The position numbers and the translations under genes were made by a program. Shown here one piece after another: positions 49,955 to 59,241 of a stretch of 64,000 nt of DNA (its first letter is position 1; each line of letters opens with the position of its first letter). Origin of the DNA: QWPN01 sp044238145. GTDB taxonomy: Bacteria > Planctomycetota > Planctomycetia > Pirellulales > UBA1268. The notes beneath the pieces were generated by a model, which saw nothing but the letters and a program-made list of their open reading frames with translations, had not been told where the DNA came from and did not search any database. The stretch is taken from NCBI GenBank assembly GCA_044238145.1, contig JBIIDT010000006.1, positions 1 to 64,000 of the forward strand. Reading direction: 5' to 3'.

Positions 49955-51651
49955 CGGCCGCTGTCGACGAGCGGCGGCTGTGGGGGCTGGCCCTCGGCGG
50001 TGCGCTGGCCATGGTCCTCGTGCAGCCGCCCGCGGATCTGTGGTGGGCCGCCTGGCTGGCGCCGATCCCCTGGCTGCTGCTGGTCACTGGCGAGCGGATG
50101 CCGGGCCGCCGTCCCTGGCGGGTTCTGTGGCTCGGCGGGTTCCTGCACTGGCTGGCCACGATCCACTGGCTGCGGCTGCCTCACCCGGCCACCTCGATCG
50201 GTTGGGTGTTGCTCTCCGCGTACCTGGCTTTCTACGTGCCGGCGTTCGTCTGGCTCGCGCGGCGGCTCGTGCACCGTTGGGGGTGGCCGCTGGTGCCGGC
50301 GTCCGCCGTGGCCTGGATGGCCTGCGAGCAGCTCCGTGGCTGGGTGCTCGGCGGCTTCACGTTCGCCGGACTCGGCCACACCCAGTGGCGGTGGACGACG
50401 CTCATCCAGGTCGCCGACATCGCCGGCGCGGTGGGCGTGGGCGGCCTGGTGATGACCGTGGCGGCGGCCCTGGCCGCGGCCCTGCCGACCATGGCCGGAT
50501 GGCAGCCGCGCCGCGCGGTCACGAATCTCGCGGTCGCGGCGTGCCTGCTCGGGCTGACGCTGGCCTACGGCTCGTGGCGGCTGGCGACCGCGCCCGCGCC
50601 GCGCGGCGAACCGCTCGAAGTGCTCCTCGTGCAGGGTTCGATCGACACCGAGCTCAAGCACGATCCCGACGCCGCCACCGACGTCGCGAGGCACTACGAC
50701 GACCTCACGGTCGCGGGCCTCGCCGCCTGGCCCGCCGGCGGCAAGCCCGACCTCGTCGTGTGGCCGGAGACGATGTGGCGGTGGGGACTCCTGGAGCTCG
50801 ATCCGGCGGAGACGCTCGAGGAGCCGATCGTCGAGCGGCTCCTCGGCCCCGCACCCGTGGACGCCGACGAGGCGATGCGGGCCGACCGCCAGGCCCGCTG
50901 CCGGCGGGCGCTGGAGCAGGAGCGGCTCGACGCGCTGGCGGTGTTCGCGCGGCGCTACGGCACCCACTGGCTCGTCGGCCTCGATAAGCAGGCGATCGCG
51001 CCGGGCGACACCCGCCACTTCAACTGCGGGCTGTTCCTCGACGCCAATGGTTCCCCAGTGGCGTGCTATAGCAAGATGCACCCGGTGCTGTTCGGCGAAT
51101 ACGTGCCGTTCGGCGACCGCTTCCCGTTCCTCTACCGGCTCACGCCGCTGCCCGCGGGGCTGACGGCCGGCACGGAGCCGGTCGCCGTCGAGATCGCCGG
51201 CCGGCGGGTGGCGGTCAACATCTGCTACGAGACGGCGCTGCCCGATGCGGTGCGGTCGCTGGTCAACGGGCTGGAGACCTGGGACGGGCCGCCCGATGTG
51301 CTCGTGAACCTGACCAACGACGGCTGGTTCTGGGGCTCGAGCGAACTCGACATGCACCTCGTGGCGGCGATCTTCCGGGCGGTCGAGGTGCGGACGCCGA
51401 TCGCGATCGCCGCCAACACCGGCTTTTCGGCGGCGATCGACGGCTGCGGCCGGCTCCTGGAACGGGGGCCGCGGCGGGCCACGGCCACTCTCCGGGCCCG
51501 GCTCCATCCCGACGGCCGTCGGAGCCCGTGGCGCGTGACGGGGACTTTTCCGACTGGGGCGTGCGTGGCGCTGGCGGCGGCTGTGACGCTCGAAGCGGCC
51601 CTGGCCCGCCGCCCCAGGGGCCGTCTGGACCGGCCGCGACGGAGCGGTTGA
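49951..51651 (+). CDS. lnt: Apolipoprotein N-acyltransferase
   Basis: 566 residues. An N-terminal set of about five to six membrane helices (LWGLALGGALAMVLVQP, LWWAAWLAPIPWLLLV, SIGWVLLSAYLAFYVPAFVW, VGVGGLVMTVAAALAAAL) is followed by a nitrilase-fold periplasmic domain. The triad is in place: Glu in DLVVWPETMW, Lys in CYSKMHPVLFGEYVPFGDR, and Cys in VAVNICYETAL. A final helix (GACVALAAAVTLEAALA) closes the protein. Lnt adds the third fatty acid to lipoproteins; several lipobox proteins in the window are potential substrates. It overlaps the preceding gene by 4 bases. Confidence 0.94.
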   Translation: MTAAVDERRLWGLALGGALAMVLVQPPADLWWAAWLAPIPWLLLVTGERMPGRRPWRVLWLGGFLHWLATIHWLRLPHPATSIGWVLLSAYLAFYVPAFVWLARRLVHRWGWPLVPASAVAWMACEQLRGWVLGGFTFAGLGHTQWRWTTLIQVADIAGAVGVGGLVMTVAAALAAALPTMAGWQPRRAVTNLAVAACLLGLTLAYGSWRLATAPAPRGEPLEVLLVQGSIDTELKHDPDAATDVARHYDDLTVAGLAAWPAGGKPDLVVWPETMWRWGLLELDPAETLEEPIVERLLGPAPVDADEAMRADRQARCRRALEQERLDALAVFARRYGTHWLVGLDKQAIAPGDTRHFNCGLFLDANGSPVACYSKMHPVLFGEYVPFGDRFPFLYRLTPLPAGLTAGTEPVAVEIAGRRVAVNICYETALPDAVRSLVNGLETWDGPPDVLVNLTNDGWFWGSSELDMHLVAAIFRAVEVRTPIAIAANTGFSAAIDGCGRLLERGPRRATATLRARLHPDGRRSPWRVTGTFPTGACVALAAAVTLEAALARRPRGRLDRPRRSG

Positions 51652-51782
51652 GGCCGGGATGGCCCGGCTGCCGATCGAAAGCGGGCCGGGCGTCGGGGCC
51701 GTGGAGAACTTGCCCCCGGGGGTGTCCCGGCGGGAAGATGGTCCGGAGGTCCGGTCCAGGGCCCGGTGCGACGGGAGGCGAC

Positions 51783-52643
51783 ATGAACATCATCGGCAAG
51801 ATCTTCGTGTTCGCGGTGTTCATCATGAGCCTCGTGTTCATGAGCTTCGCCGTCGCCATCTACTCCTCCCACATCAACTGGGAGCAGGAGGTCAACCGCA
51901 AGGCCGAAGACGTGCAGGGGGGCCAGCAGCTTGGCCTCAAGTTCCAGTTGGAAGAGGCCCAGAAGGAGCGGAAGAAGCTCGAGGAGCAGATCAGCACGCT
52001 CGTGCAGAAGGTGGCCGCATCGGAGGCCGCCCGCGACCAGGTCGTGGCCAAGCTCCGCACGGCGCTCGAGGAAAAGAACGAGGAACTCGGCAGGCTGGCC
52101 AAGGAGAAGGAGACCCGCGAGGAGGCCCAGCAGAAGGCGATCGCCGAACTGGAGATGGCGGAGGCGAACCTCAAGAAGGCGGTGGATGAGGTGGCGGGGC
52201 TCCGCGAGCAGGTGCGGCAGCAGCAGGCGAAGGTCGACAAGGAGGTGGACAAGGCCGCCGAACTGGCGCAGAAGCTCCATGAGAGCCAGTCCTTCCTCGA
52301 GATCGCCAACGAGCGGAAGGAGCAGCTCGAGAAGCAGGTCGCCAACGCCCGGCTGCTCCTCAAGCAGCAGGGGCTGTCGCTCGACGCCCTGCCCAAGGAT
52401 CGCGTGCCCACGCTCGACGGCGACGTGCTCGCGGTGGCCGACAACGCGATCGAGGTCTCGCTCGGCGGCGACGAGGGGCTGCAGGCCGGCCACACGCTCG
52501 AGGTGTATCGCGACGGCCAGTACGTGGGCCGGGCGGTCGTGAAGACCGTGAAACCCGACCGGGCCGTGGCCGTGATCCTCCGCGAGTACTCCCGCGGCAT
52601 CGTGCAGCGGGGCGACAAGGTCACGACGCGGCTGAAGGGCTGA
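51783..52643 (+). CDS. Membrane-anchored coiled-coil protein
   Basis: 286 residues from the ATG at 51783 after a GGGAGG ribosome-binding site. One N-terminal membrane helix (about 5-28, GKIFVFAVFIMSLVFMSFAV) is followed by a long coiled coil (about 45-200, LEEAQKERKKLEEQISTLVQ, AALEEKNEELGRLAKEKETR) and a compact beta-rich C-terminal domain (about 205-286, GDVLAVADNAIEVSLGGDEG, LEVYRDGQYVGRAVVKTV). This design spaces a periplasmic domain away from the membrane. It is paired with a 48-residue membrane protein downstream. Family members recur in planctomycetes near envelope genes (impression). Confidence 0.85.
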   Translation: MNIIGKIFVFAVFIMSLVFMSFAVAIYSSHINWEQEVNRKAEDVQGGQQLGLKFQLEEAQKERKKLEEQISTLVQKVAASEAARDQVVAKLRTALEEKNEELGRLAKEKETREEAQQKAIAELEMAEANLKKAVDEVAGLREQVRQQQAKVDKEVDKAAELAQKLHESQSFLEIANERKEQLEKQVANARLLLKQQGLSLDALPKDRVPTLDGDVLAVADNAIEVSLGGDEGLQAGHTLEVYRDGQYVGRAVVKTVKPDRAVAVILREYSRGIVQRGDKVTTRLKG

Positions 52644-52653
52644 AGCGGCACCC

Positions 52654-52800
52654 ATGGCAGACGACGCTCCGCAGACGCGGTCCCGGCCGCCCATGAACGT
52701 CTACACGGCGATGCTGCTGTTGTCGTTCGTGGCGATGTCGGTCGGCTGCCTGATCCTGGCCCTCGACCTGTTCTCGCGCCGGCTCCCGCTCAAGCCGTAG
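52654..52800 (+). CDS. 48-residue single-pass membrane protein
   Basis: A short ORF not obvious from length alone: ATG at 52654, 48 residues, stop at 52798-52800. A charged N-terminus (MADDAPQTRSRPPMN) leads to one helix (VYTAMLLLSFVAMSVGCLIL) and a short basic C-terminus (SRRLPLKP). It starts 10 bases after the coiled-coil gene and precedes the MtfA-like gene, so it sits in a compact envelope cluster. The typical membrane-peptide composition and position make it a likely real gene. Confidence 0.72.
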   Translation: MADDAPQTRSRPPMNVYTAMLLLSFVAMSVGCLILALDLFSRRLPLKP

Positions 52801-52832
52801 GCGGACCGCGCGCCGGCCGTGGCGTTCGCCCC

Positions 52833-53627
52833 ATGCTGTTCTCCTGGCTTCGGGCCCGCCGTCGCCGCGCCCTGGGCGACCGCCCCTTCCCCCCGGCCTG
52901 GGACGACGTGCTCGGGCGATTGGCGAAGCAGGTGCCGTGGCTCGCCCCGGCCGAGCAGTCCCGGCTGCGCCGCTGGATCCAGGTGTTCGTCGCCGAGAAG
53001 CGGTTCGAGGGTTGCCGGGGTCTGGAGATCACCGACGAGGTCCGCGTGGCGATCGCCGCGCAGGCGGGGCTCGTGACGCTCGGCTTCGAGGCAGAGCACT
53101 TCGACGCGGTCCAGTCGGTGCTCGTCTACCCGGGCGGCTATCTCGTGCCGCGTTCGACGCCGCTCGCGGGCGGCGGCGAGTTGGAATGGAAGGAGGCCCG
53201 GGTCGGCGAGACGTGGAGCGGCGGCAGCCTCGTGCTCTCCTGGCCCGAGGTGGTCGCGGGCGGCCGGCTGCGGGACGGAGCCCGCAGCGTGGTGATCCAC
53301 GAATGCGCGCACCTCGTCGACCTGCTCGACGGCGAGATCGACGGCATTCCGCCGCTTCCCTCGCGGGCGGCCCGGCGCGAGTGGTCGGCCGCGTTCGCGG
53401 ATTGTCGGGCGCGGTTCGAGGAGGCTCTCGACGACGGCCGGGCGACCGCGTTCGATGACTATGCCGCCGAGAGCGCCGCGGAGTTCTTCGCGGTAGCGAG
53501 CGAATGCTTCTTCCAGGATCCGCACCGACTCGCCCGCCACGACCGGCAGCTGTACGGCCTGCTCCAGGAGGCGTGGCGGCAGGACCCGAAGGCGCGGGTG
53601 CCGTCACGTCCGGCCCGGGGCCGCTGA
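52833..53627 (+). CDS. mtfA: MtfA-like (M90) zinc peptidase
   Basis: 264 residues. The M90/MtfA family has an anthrax-lethal-factor-like fold. The zinc motif HECAH is at about 156-160 in SVVIHECAHLVDLLDG, and a glutamate in YAAESAAEFFAVASE is the probable third ligand. The N-terminal basic segment (LRARRRRALGDRP) and DVLGRLAKQVPWLAP precede the core; WKEARVGETWSGGSLVLSW is a family feature. In enterobacteria MtfA interacts with the Mlc repressor and is linked to sugar transport; whether that holds here is unknown. No signal peptide, so cytoplasmic. Confidence 0.9.
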   Translation: MLFSWLRARRRRALGDRPFPPAWDDVLGRLAKQVPWLAPAEQSRLRRWIQVFVAEKRFEGCRGLEITDEVRVAIAAQAGLVTLGFEAEHFDAVQSVLVYPGGYLVPRSTPLAGGGELEWKEARVGETWSGGSLVLSWPEVVAGGRLRDGARSVVIHECAHLVDLLDGEIDGIPPLPSRAARREWSAAFADCRARFEEALDDGRATAFDDYAAESAAEFFAVASECFFQDPHRLARHDRQLYGLLQEAWRQDPKARVPSRPARGR

Positions 53628-53637
53628 CGGCCCTGCG

Positions 53638-55011
53638 TCAGGTCGCGTCGGCCGCCTCGTCCGCCGGTTCCGCTTCCTCGACCGCGGGGGCTGGGGCCGC
53701 GGCCGGCGCGGGCTCGGGTTTCTCCGCGGCGGGCGCCGCGGCGGGCCGCCGGGGAGCCAGCGAGACGAGGAGGCCGTCGGGGGAGGCGAGGATCAGCCGG
53801 TCGGTGGCCACGTTGACGACGGGAACGGAGAAGCCGCCGAGGCAGATCCGCTCGCGCCGCTCGCCGCTCGCCAGGTCGATGCCCGCCAGCCGGCCCGTGC
53901 GGTCAATGATCCATACCCGGTCGCCGGAGATGGCGAGGATGTGGCCGGCGACGTCGGTGCGCCACAGCAACGCTCCGGTTTCGGCCGCGAAGGCCGCCAG
54001 GCCGGCATCGCCAAGCGACACCACGACGGCGTCGCCACCCACGAACGGCCCGGCGTCTGGCGGCGTGTCGAGAACGACGTGCCAGCCCGTCCGCAGGCCT
54101 GTGCCGCCGGTCTCGAGGAGGTCGACGCGGGCCAGGTCGCTGGCCTGCGTGGCGACGAAGATGGCGTTGCCACGGACGACCGGCGTGGGCACGGCCGGCG
54201 AGTTGAGATCGAACTCGAACCGCTCCCAGCCGAGGTCGCCCTGCTGGAGGGTGACGAGCATGCCGTCGGCCGTGGTCCACGCCAATCCCTTGGCCAGCGG
54301 CACGAGCGGCGTCGCGATGCGGCCGCCGCCGTCGAGCGTCCGGGGGCGGAGGCTCTCCGCCGTCGGCCGGGCATCCGCCGGCTTCTTCTTGGCCTTCTGG
54401 CCGGCGGCCTTCGCCTTCTTGCCGGTCGGCACGACCGGCGGCGCGGCGGTGTCGGCCGTGGGCTGCAGCGGATCGAACGTCAGTCGCCGGATGCCGCCAC
54501 CCTCGAGCGGAGCGTAGACCCAGTCGCCAATCTCGACGGCGCCGGTCTCGGGCATCCGGCCAAGCGGCCTTTGCCAGCGGCCGGCGCCGGTGTCGCGGTC
54601 GACGGCGAAGAGTTCGAGGTCGCTGGTGGCCGTCACCAGCCGCGGCCCGACGCCGGCGGGCGTGGCCACGCCGCGGCCGCCCAGCCGCTTCGACCAGAGG
54701 AGCGTCCCCGTCGCCGGCTCGCCGGGACGGGCGGGGCCTGCCGACTTCACGGCATGCACGCCACCGTCGCCGGTGCGGGCGACGACCAAGCCATCACCGA
54801 TCGTGACGTGCTGCACGGACGCGGCCGCCGAGTCGAACGGCAACTGAACGACCCACTCGCGGGCGAGCCCCAGCCGCTCCGCGACGAACTCGTCGGCCGG
54901 CGTGCCGGCGAGCGACCCGCCACAGCCGACCCCACAGTCGGCGGCGGCGATGCCCGCGGTGGTCGCCACGGCGACCGCCCACAGGAGTCGGCCAGGTGTC
55001 GGGATGCCCAT
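53638..55011 (-). CDS. Secreted PQQ-like beta-propeller protein
   Basis: 457 residues from the ATG at 55011. A signal peptide (LLWAVAVATTAGIAAADCG) precedes PQQ-like propeller blades: GLVVARTGDGGVHAVKSAG, PRLVTATSDLELFAVDRDTG, ATPLVPLAKGLAWTTADGML, DAVVVSLGDAGLAAFAAETG and GDRVWIIDRTGRLAGIDLAS. A Lys/Ala-rich insertion lies at about 240-270, and the C-terminal tail is Pro/Ala/Glu-rich. No heme or PQQ site is visible, so it is likely a binding propeller. It is convergent with the MtfA-like gene (10-base gap) and divergent from the 1342-residue gene. Confidence 0.85.
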   Translation of the reverse strand: MGIPTPGRLLWAVAVATTAGIAAADCGVGCGGSLAGTPADEFVAERLGLAREWVVQLPFDSAAASVQHVTIGDGLVVARTGDGGVHAVKSAGPARPGEPATGTLLWSKRLGGRGVATPAGVGPRLVTATSDLELFAVDRDTGAGRWQRPLGRMPETGAVEIGDWVYAPLEGGGIRRLTFDPLQPTADTAAPPVVPTGKKAKAAGQKAKKKPADARPTAESLRPRTLDGGGRIATPLVPLAKGLAWTTADGMLVTLQQGDLGWERFEFDLNSPAVPTPVVRGNAIFVATQASDLARVDLLETGGTGLRTGWHVVLDTPPDAGPFVGGDAVVVSLGDAGLAAFAAETGALLWRTDVAGHILAISGDRVWIIDRTGRLAGIDLASGERRERICLGGFSVPVVNVATDRLILASPDGLLVSLAPRRPAAAPAAEKPEPAPAAAPAPAVEEAEPADEAADAT

Positions 55012-55175
55012 CGGATGCCCTGCGGCGCGGACGGCGGCCACGCTGCGGCCGCCGGTGTCCGCAAGGATAGCCCACGAAAACCGGGCCGCAAAAATGCTAC
55101 GATCGTGACGATTCGTCGCGGTGTGCCGGTCGCACCGCCCGCCCCGAGTCAGGACAGACGGAACCCGGACCCGCG

Positions 55176-58100
55176 ATGCCGACGGATGCGACACCCGGCC
55201 GTTCCAAGGATCCAGCCGCGATCGTCCTGGGCTACCTGAACTTCTCGTCCGGGGCCTTCGATCCGGCCGCCTGGCGGGCCTGCAGCGACCTCTACGCGGG
55301 CTTCGAGCCGGCCGACGCCGCCGGGGGCGTCACCGAGGCCGCCGACTCCGCCACGAGGGTGGCGACGCTGCTCGGCAGGCGGCTGGAGGAACTCGAGCCT
55401 GCCGAGCCGGCCTTTCGCGACGCCTCCCAGGCCCGCTGGGCGCTGCAGGCCGTGTTCGATCACGTCCTGCCCGGCTACCGAGGGTTTCACGCCGACCTTC
55501 TCGAGCACCAGCCGCCCGGCGCGATCGAGCGGCCCTACTTCGTGATGGCGGCGGCCCAGGCGGTGCTGGCGACGGGCGGTCCTGGCGAAGAGCCGCAGGC
55601 TGTCACCGCCGCCGCGCTCGAGCGGCTCAACGACTACGTCGGCTGGCGGCCCGTGGCGGTGCTCGAGAACGGCCGCCTCTCCGAGCCCTACCGCCACGAG
55701 CGAGTGCGACCGGTGCCCCTGTTCGTCGCCAACGCCGGCGCCGCCCACGGCCGGTACGGCGGACTGGTGGCCGGCGCGATCGACATCCTCCGGCAGGCGC
55801 CGGCGGAACTCGTGCAGCAGGCCGACTTCGACCTCGCGATGCTCGAGGAGCTGGCGATCGATCCCCGGGCCTTCGACTTCCTCCATCCGGCCGCCAGCCG
55901 GCCCAACTACCTGTTCGGGCTGTGGGATCCGACTCGGATCGATCCGCAGGGCAACTACCGGCGGATGGTGGTGCAGCAGGCCACGCTCGACGGCATCCTC
56001 TCGTGGTCCGCCGCCGGCGACGCGCAGGCGGCCGACCGCGACGCAGAACTTCGCTGGGAGTCGTCGGCCGTGCTCGCGGGCGTGATGCTCATGGCCTCGG
56101 GCCTGTCGGGCCACGGCCCCGGCGCCCGGCAGGCGGGCCTGCCGCTGGCGGAGTTGCTGCCGCGGATCGCCTCGTACCGCGACGCCTTCTACCGCTGGCT
56201 GCTGACCAGGCTTCCGGAGCCCCACCGGGGCCGGCTCGAGGACGAGGCCCGCCGCCTGCGGCAGCCGTTCGGCGGGGTGCGCCGGCACATCAACGCCGTG
56301 CTCGCCGGCCGCCGGGCCCGCCAGGTGGAGAGCGTCGCCTTGGCGTCGGTGCTGACGCGCATCGGGCTGGCCTCGGGCGCGGAGCGGATGGCGGCCGCGG
56401 TGCCGGCGGCCTCGGCGCGGATGTTCTCGCGGATCACCAGCCGCGTCGTCGCCGCCCACCAGAAGCTGCGCCGCGCGGGCGAGGTGACCGCCGCCCTCGA
56501 CGACCTCGACGTGGCCACCGACCTCTTGTTCCGCGCCGTCGGCTGCGGAGCGGCGGTCGATCCCTGGAACATCCTCGGCCTCTCCGGCCAGTTCCCGCTC
56601 CACGATCCCGGGGGCGAGAGCCTGCCCGACCCGCGGGTCGACGACCTCGTCAACGTCACGGGTGCGATTCTCGACGGCTACGCGGCCGCCTGGCGGCAGG
56701 CGGGCCTCGCCGGCGGGCAGGGGGCGGAGGCGGCCCGCGCGGCGGCCTCGCTGGAGCGGCTCGCCGGCTGGTGGGATCGGTTCGCGACCACGACGGTGTC
56801 CGGCGTGACGCACCTCTCGGGCCGCGAGGCCTTCGACGCCGCGCGGGAGGTGATCGACTCGCTCGGCCGCCGCCGAGGCTTCACGGAGGCGCCGCCGCCG
56901 GGGTTCTGGCGGCGGGAGGTGGCGGCCTTCACCTCGCCGCGGACGCACGCGGAGGCGGCCGACGCGCTGCTCCGGGAGGGGGATCTCGACGGCTCCCTGG
57001 GGCTGCTCGTCCACTGGGCCTCGCTCCTCGAGGGGGCCGCGGTCGAGCGGTCCGGGCCGGTGTGGCTGGGCGCCGCCGCCCGCTGGATGGCGCTGGCGTC
57101 GGCCGACACGTCGGCCGCAGGCCGCACCCGGGTGCGCCGCTTCCTCGAACTCGTGGAGGCCAACACCACGGCCGTGGTCGATCTCGTCGAGACGGTGGCG
57201 GTCGGCCGCGAGCCGGGGGACCGGCGCGGTTCGGCGGGCGACGCGGACGAGGACGACGAACAGCCGGGCGGCGAGGAGAGCGTGGCCGCCGCCTACGAGT
57301 CGATGGTGTGGCGCGACTCCGCCGACGACGGCGTGGACGGAGGCATGATCGACGTCGACGCGCCGGGCGGCGCGGGCGCCGGCGGCCTGGCGGCGGTGGA
57401 GGACGCCGCCGAGTTCCTCATGGGCGTTTGCAGTCTGCTCCGCCAGGCGGTGACCACCTGGTGCCGGCTCGACGCCGCTTCCGGCACCGCGCCGGTGCGG
57501 GCCGAGATCGACTGCTGCCTCGGCTGGCGGCACTCCCTGCGGCGGCTGCGGCGGGCGCTCGTCCGCGCTGCCGTGACCGTCGCCTCGCGCGATCGGCAGC
57601 CACCACCCGGCATGCCGCCGACGGAATACGACCGGCTCCGCTGGGCCCGCGACGGCGCCGCGGAGCGGCTCATCGAGGCGGCCGTGCAGGCGGGCGAGAC
57701 TTTGTGGATGCTCTCGGCGCGGCTGCACCTGCGGGTGCCGGCGACCGCCGGGAGCGGCTCGGCGAAGGCCGCCGTGGGCCGATTGTTTGCGGCGCTGTTT
57801 CGCGGCGACCCGACCGCGGCCGCGGCGGAACTCGAGATCGTCCGCAGCCGGCTCGTGGGCCGGCCGGTGCTGTACGTGCCGCTCTCGCGGGGCGGCCGCC
57901 CCGACCGCATCGTCCGCGCCCGCAGCCGGGAGCGGCTCCTCGAGCGGCTGGCCGCCTGCCTGCCGCGGCTGGGTCTCGTCACGGAGACGGCCGCGGTGGT
58001 GCAGCTCGCCAAGCAGCTCGAGAGCCTGCGGCCGACGGGGGCGGCGAGCGTGAGCGAGTTCGATCGCGTCTTCGAGGCGGCGACGACGGCGCTCGTCGAG

Positions 58101-59204
58101 CGGATCGCCACGAGCGCCGCCGCCGCCGACGCCGACGCCGACGGGCCGCCGGGGGAGGACGCCGCGACGGACCGCATCCTCGCCGGGCTCGCCCTGCTCG
58201 TCCCGCGGCTGCTCGAGACCTGGATGACCCACGCCCGGCAGCTGCGGCTGTCGGTGCTCGAGCGGGTGCGTGACGAGAAGGCCTTCGCCACGATCCGCGA
58301 GTTCGTCGAGCAGTACGGCTCAGGCCTGTTCACGCAGCACGTCCTCGCCCCCGCGTCGCTGCGGGGCATCCTCCGCGGAGGTGTCGCCCGCCACTTGGAA
58401 CAGATCCTCGAGCAGGGAGCCTCCGAGCCGGAGGCGGGTGACGGCGCGACGGCGGCCCGCCGCCCCGTGCGGCTCATCGAGGACCTTTCCTCGGGGGCGC
58501 TGCCGATGAAGCTGGCCGCTGCCCGGCTGCGGCTGGTGCTCGAGAGCGTCGCCGAGAACCATGCCGAGTACCGCGACTGGAACTCGACCACGACGCAGTC
58601 CGACCGCGGCGAATGCCTGCACATCCTCCTCGACTTTCTCCGCGTCAAGGCCGAGCACGACCGGATCGCCTGGACGCTCCGGCCGGTCAGCATGGCCCAC
58701 CGCGTGCTCGCCCGCCGCGGCGCGACGGCCGCGGCCGCGGCCTGGCGGCAGCGGATGCGGGACGAGACGGCGGAGACGGCGGAAGCGCTCGTCCGGCGGC
58801 TGTCCGACCTCGAGGCCCACTGGAGCGTGCGGTTGGCGAGCGTGAGCGACCGGGTGCGACGGCCGTTCACGGCGCCGCTCGAGCAGGACGAGCTCGAGGC
58901 GCTCGTCGATCCCGCGGTGGCGGAGCTGTTCACGGCCCGGCCGGCCGGCGCGGGGGCGGCCCTCGAGGCGCGGGCCGAGACCTTCCTCGGCGTGGCCAGC
59001 GGATCGGGGGTGGAGGTGCCCGACTGGCTGGAGCGGCTGGGTGCGGCGGTGGACCGGGCGATCGAGGCCGCGGAAGCCCGCGGCGACGCGCCCCACGGGG
59101 CCGAGGTCGATCCGGGCCGGCTGCCCGATGCCGTGCCCTGCCTGCCGGTCCCCTGGGAGACGCTGCACGCCGCGCTCGCGCTCGACCGCGGCGGTCGTGG
59201 CTGA
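55176..59204 (+). CDS. Large planctomycete protein of unknown function
   Basis: 1342 residues with no signal peptide and no clear membrane helix, so probably cytoplasmic. I do not recognise a domain. The N-terminal ~80 residues contain LGYLNFSSGAFDPAAWRACS, apparently conserved. The rest is mostly alpha-helical and Arg/Ala/Glu-rich. Stretches worth noting are IAIDPRAFDFLHPAASRPNY, RVDDLVNVTGAILDGYAAAW, WDRFATTTVSGVTHLSGREA, CSLLRQAVTTWCRLDAAS and VRLIEDLSSGALPMKLAAAR. It is the longest gene in the window, and its codon use matches its neighbours, so it looks native. It is divergent from the propeller gene (164-base gap) with a TACGAT hexamer at 55098. The aminotransferase gene follows 37 bases later. 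Confidence 0.85.
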   Translation: MPTDATPGRSKDPAAIVLGYLNFSSGAFDPAAWRACSDLYAGFEPADAAGGVTEAADSATRVATLLGRRLEELEPAEPAFRDASQARWALQAVFDHVLPGYRGFHADLLEHQPPGAIERPYFVMAAAQAVLATGGPGEEPQAVTAAALERLNDYVGWRPVAVLENGRLSEPYRHERVRPVPLFVANAGAAHGRYGGLVAGAIDILRQAPAELVQQADFDLAMLEELAIDPRAFDFLHPAASRPNYLFGLWDPTRIDPQGNYRRMVVQQATLDGILSWSAAGDAQAADRDAELRWESSAVLAGVMLMASGLSGHGPGARQAGLPLAELLPRIASYRDAFYRWLLTRLPEPHRGRLEDEARRLRQPFGGVRRHINAVLAGRRARQVESVALASVLTRIGLASGAERMAAAVPAASARMFSRITSRVVAAHQKLRRAGEVTAALDDLDVATDLLFRAVGCGAAVDPWNILGLSGQFPLHDPGGESLPDPRVDDLVNVTGAILDGYAAAWRQAGLAGGQGAEAARAAASLERLAGWWDRFATTTVSGVTHLSGREAFDAAREVIDSLGRRRGFTEAPPPGFWRREVAAFTSPRTHAEAADALLREGDLDGSLGLLVHWASLLEGAAVERSGPVWLGAAARWMALASADTSAAGRTRVRRFLELVEANTTAVVDLVETVAVGREPGDRRGSAGDADEDDEQPGGEESVAAAYESMVWRDSADDGVDGGMIDVDAPGGAGAGGLAAVEDAAEFLMGVCSLLRQAVTTWCRLDAASGTAPVRAEIDCCLGWRHSLRRLRRALVRAAVTVASRDRQPPPGMPPTEYDRLRWARDGAAERLIEAAVQAGETLWMLSARLHLRVPATAGSGSAKAAVGRLFAALFRGDPTAAAAELEIVRSRLVGRPVLYVPLSRGGRPDRIVRARSRERLLERLAACLPRLGLVTETAAVVQLAKQLESLRPTGAASVSEFDRVFEAATTALVERIATSAAAADADADGPPGEDAATDRILAGLALLVPRLLETWMTHARQLRLSVLERVRDEKAFATIREFVEQYGSGLFTQHVLAPASLRGILRGGVARHLEQILEQGASEPEAGDGATAARRPVRLIEDLSSGALPMKLAAARLRLVLESVAENHAEYRDWNSTTTQSDRGECLHILLDFLRVKAEHDRIAWTLRPVSMAHRVLARRGATAAAAAWRQRMRDETAETAEALVRRLSDLEAHWSVRLASVSDRVRRPFTAPLEQDELEALVDPAVAELFTARPAGAGAALEARAETFLGVASGSGVEVPDWLERLGAAVDRAIEAAEARGDAPHGAEVDPGRLPDAVPCLPVPWETLHAALALDRGGRG

Positions 59205-59229
59205 CGCCGGCCGGCCGGCGGCTGCGTGG

Positions 59230-59235
59230 TAGAGT
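59230..59235 (+). promoter_or_regulatory. -10-like hexamer 6 bases before a start codon
   Basis: TAGAGT at 59230-59235, six bases before the aminotransferase ATG at 59242; a start there would make a leaderless message. No ribosome-binding site is present between them. Confidence 0.35.
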
Positions 59236-59241
59236 TTCGTC

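Noticed and set aside
55149..58232. 1027-residue minus-strand frame opposite the 1342-residue gene
   Set aside because: Arg/His/Gly-rich translation with no family features; explained by codon bias of the plus-strand gene.
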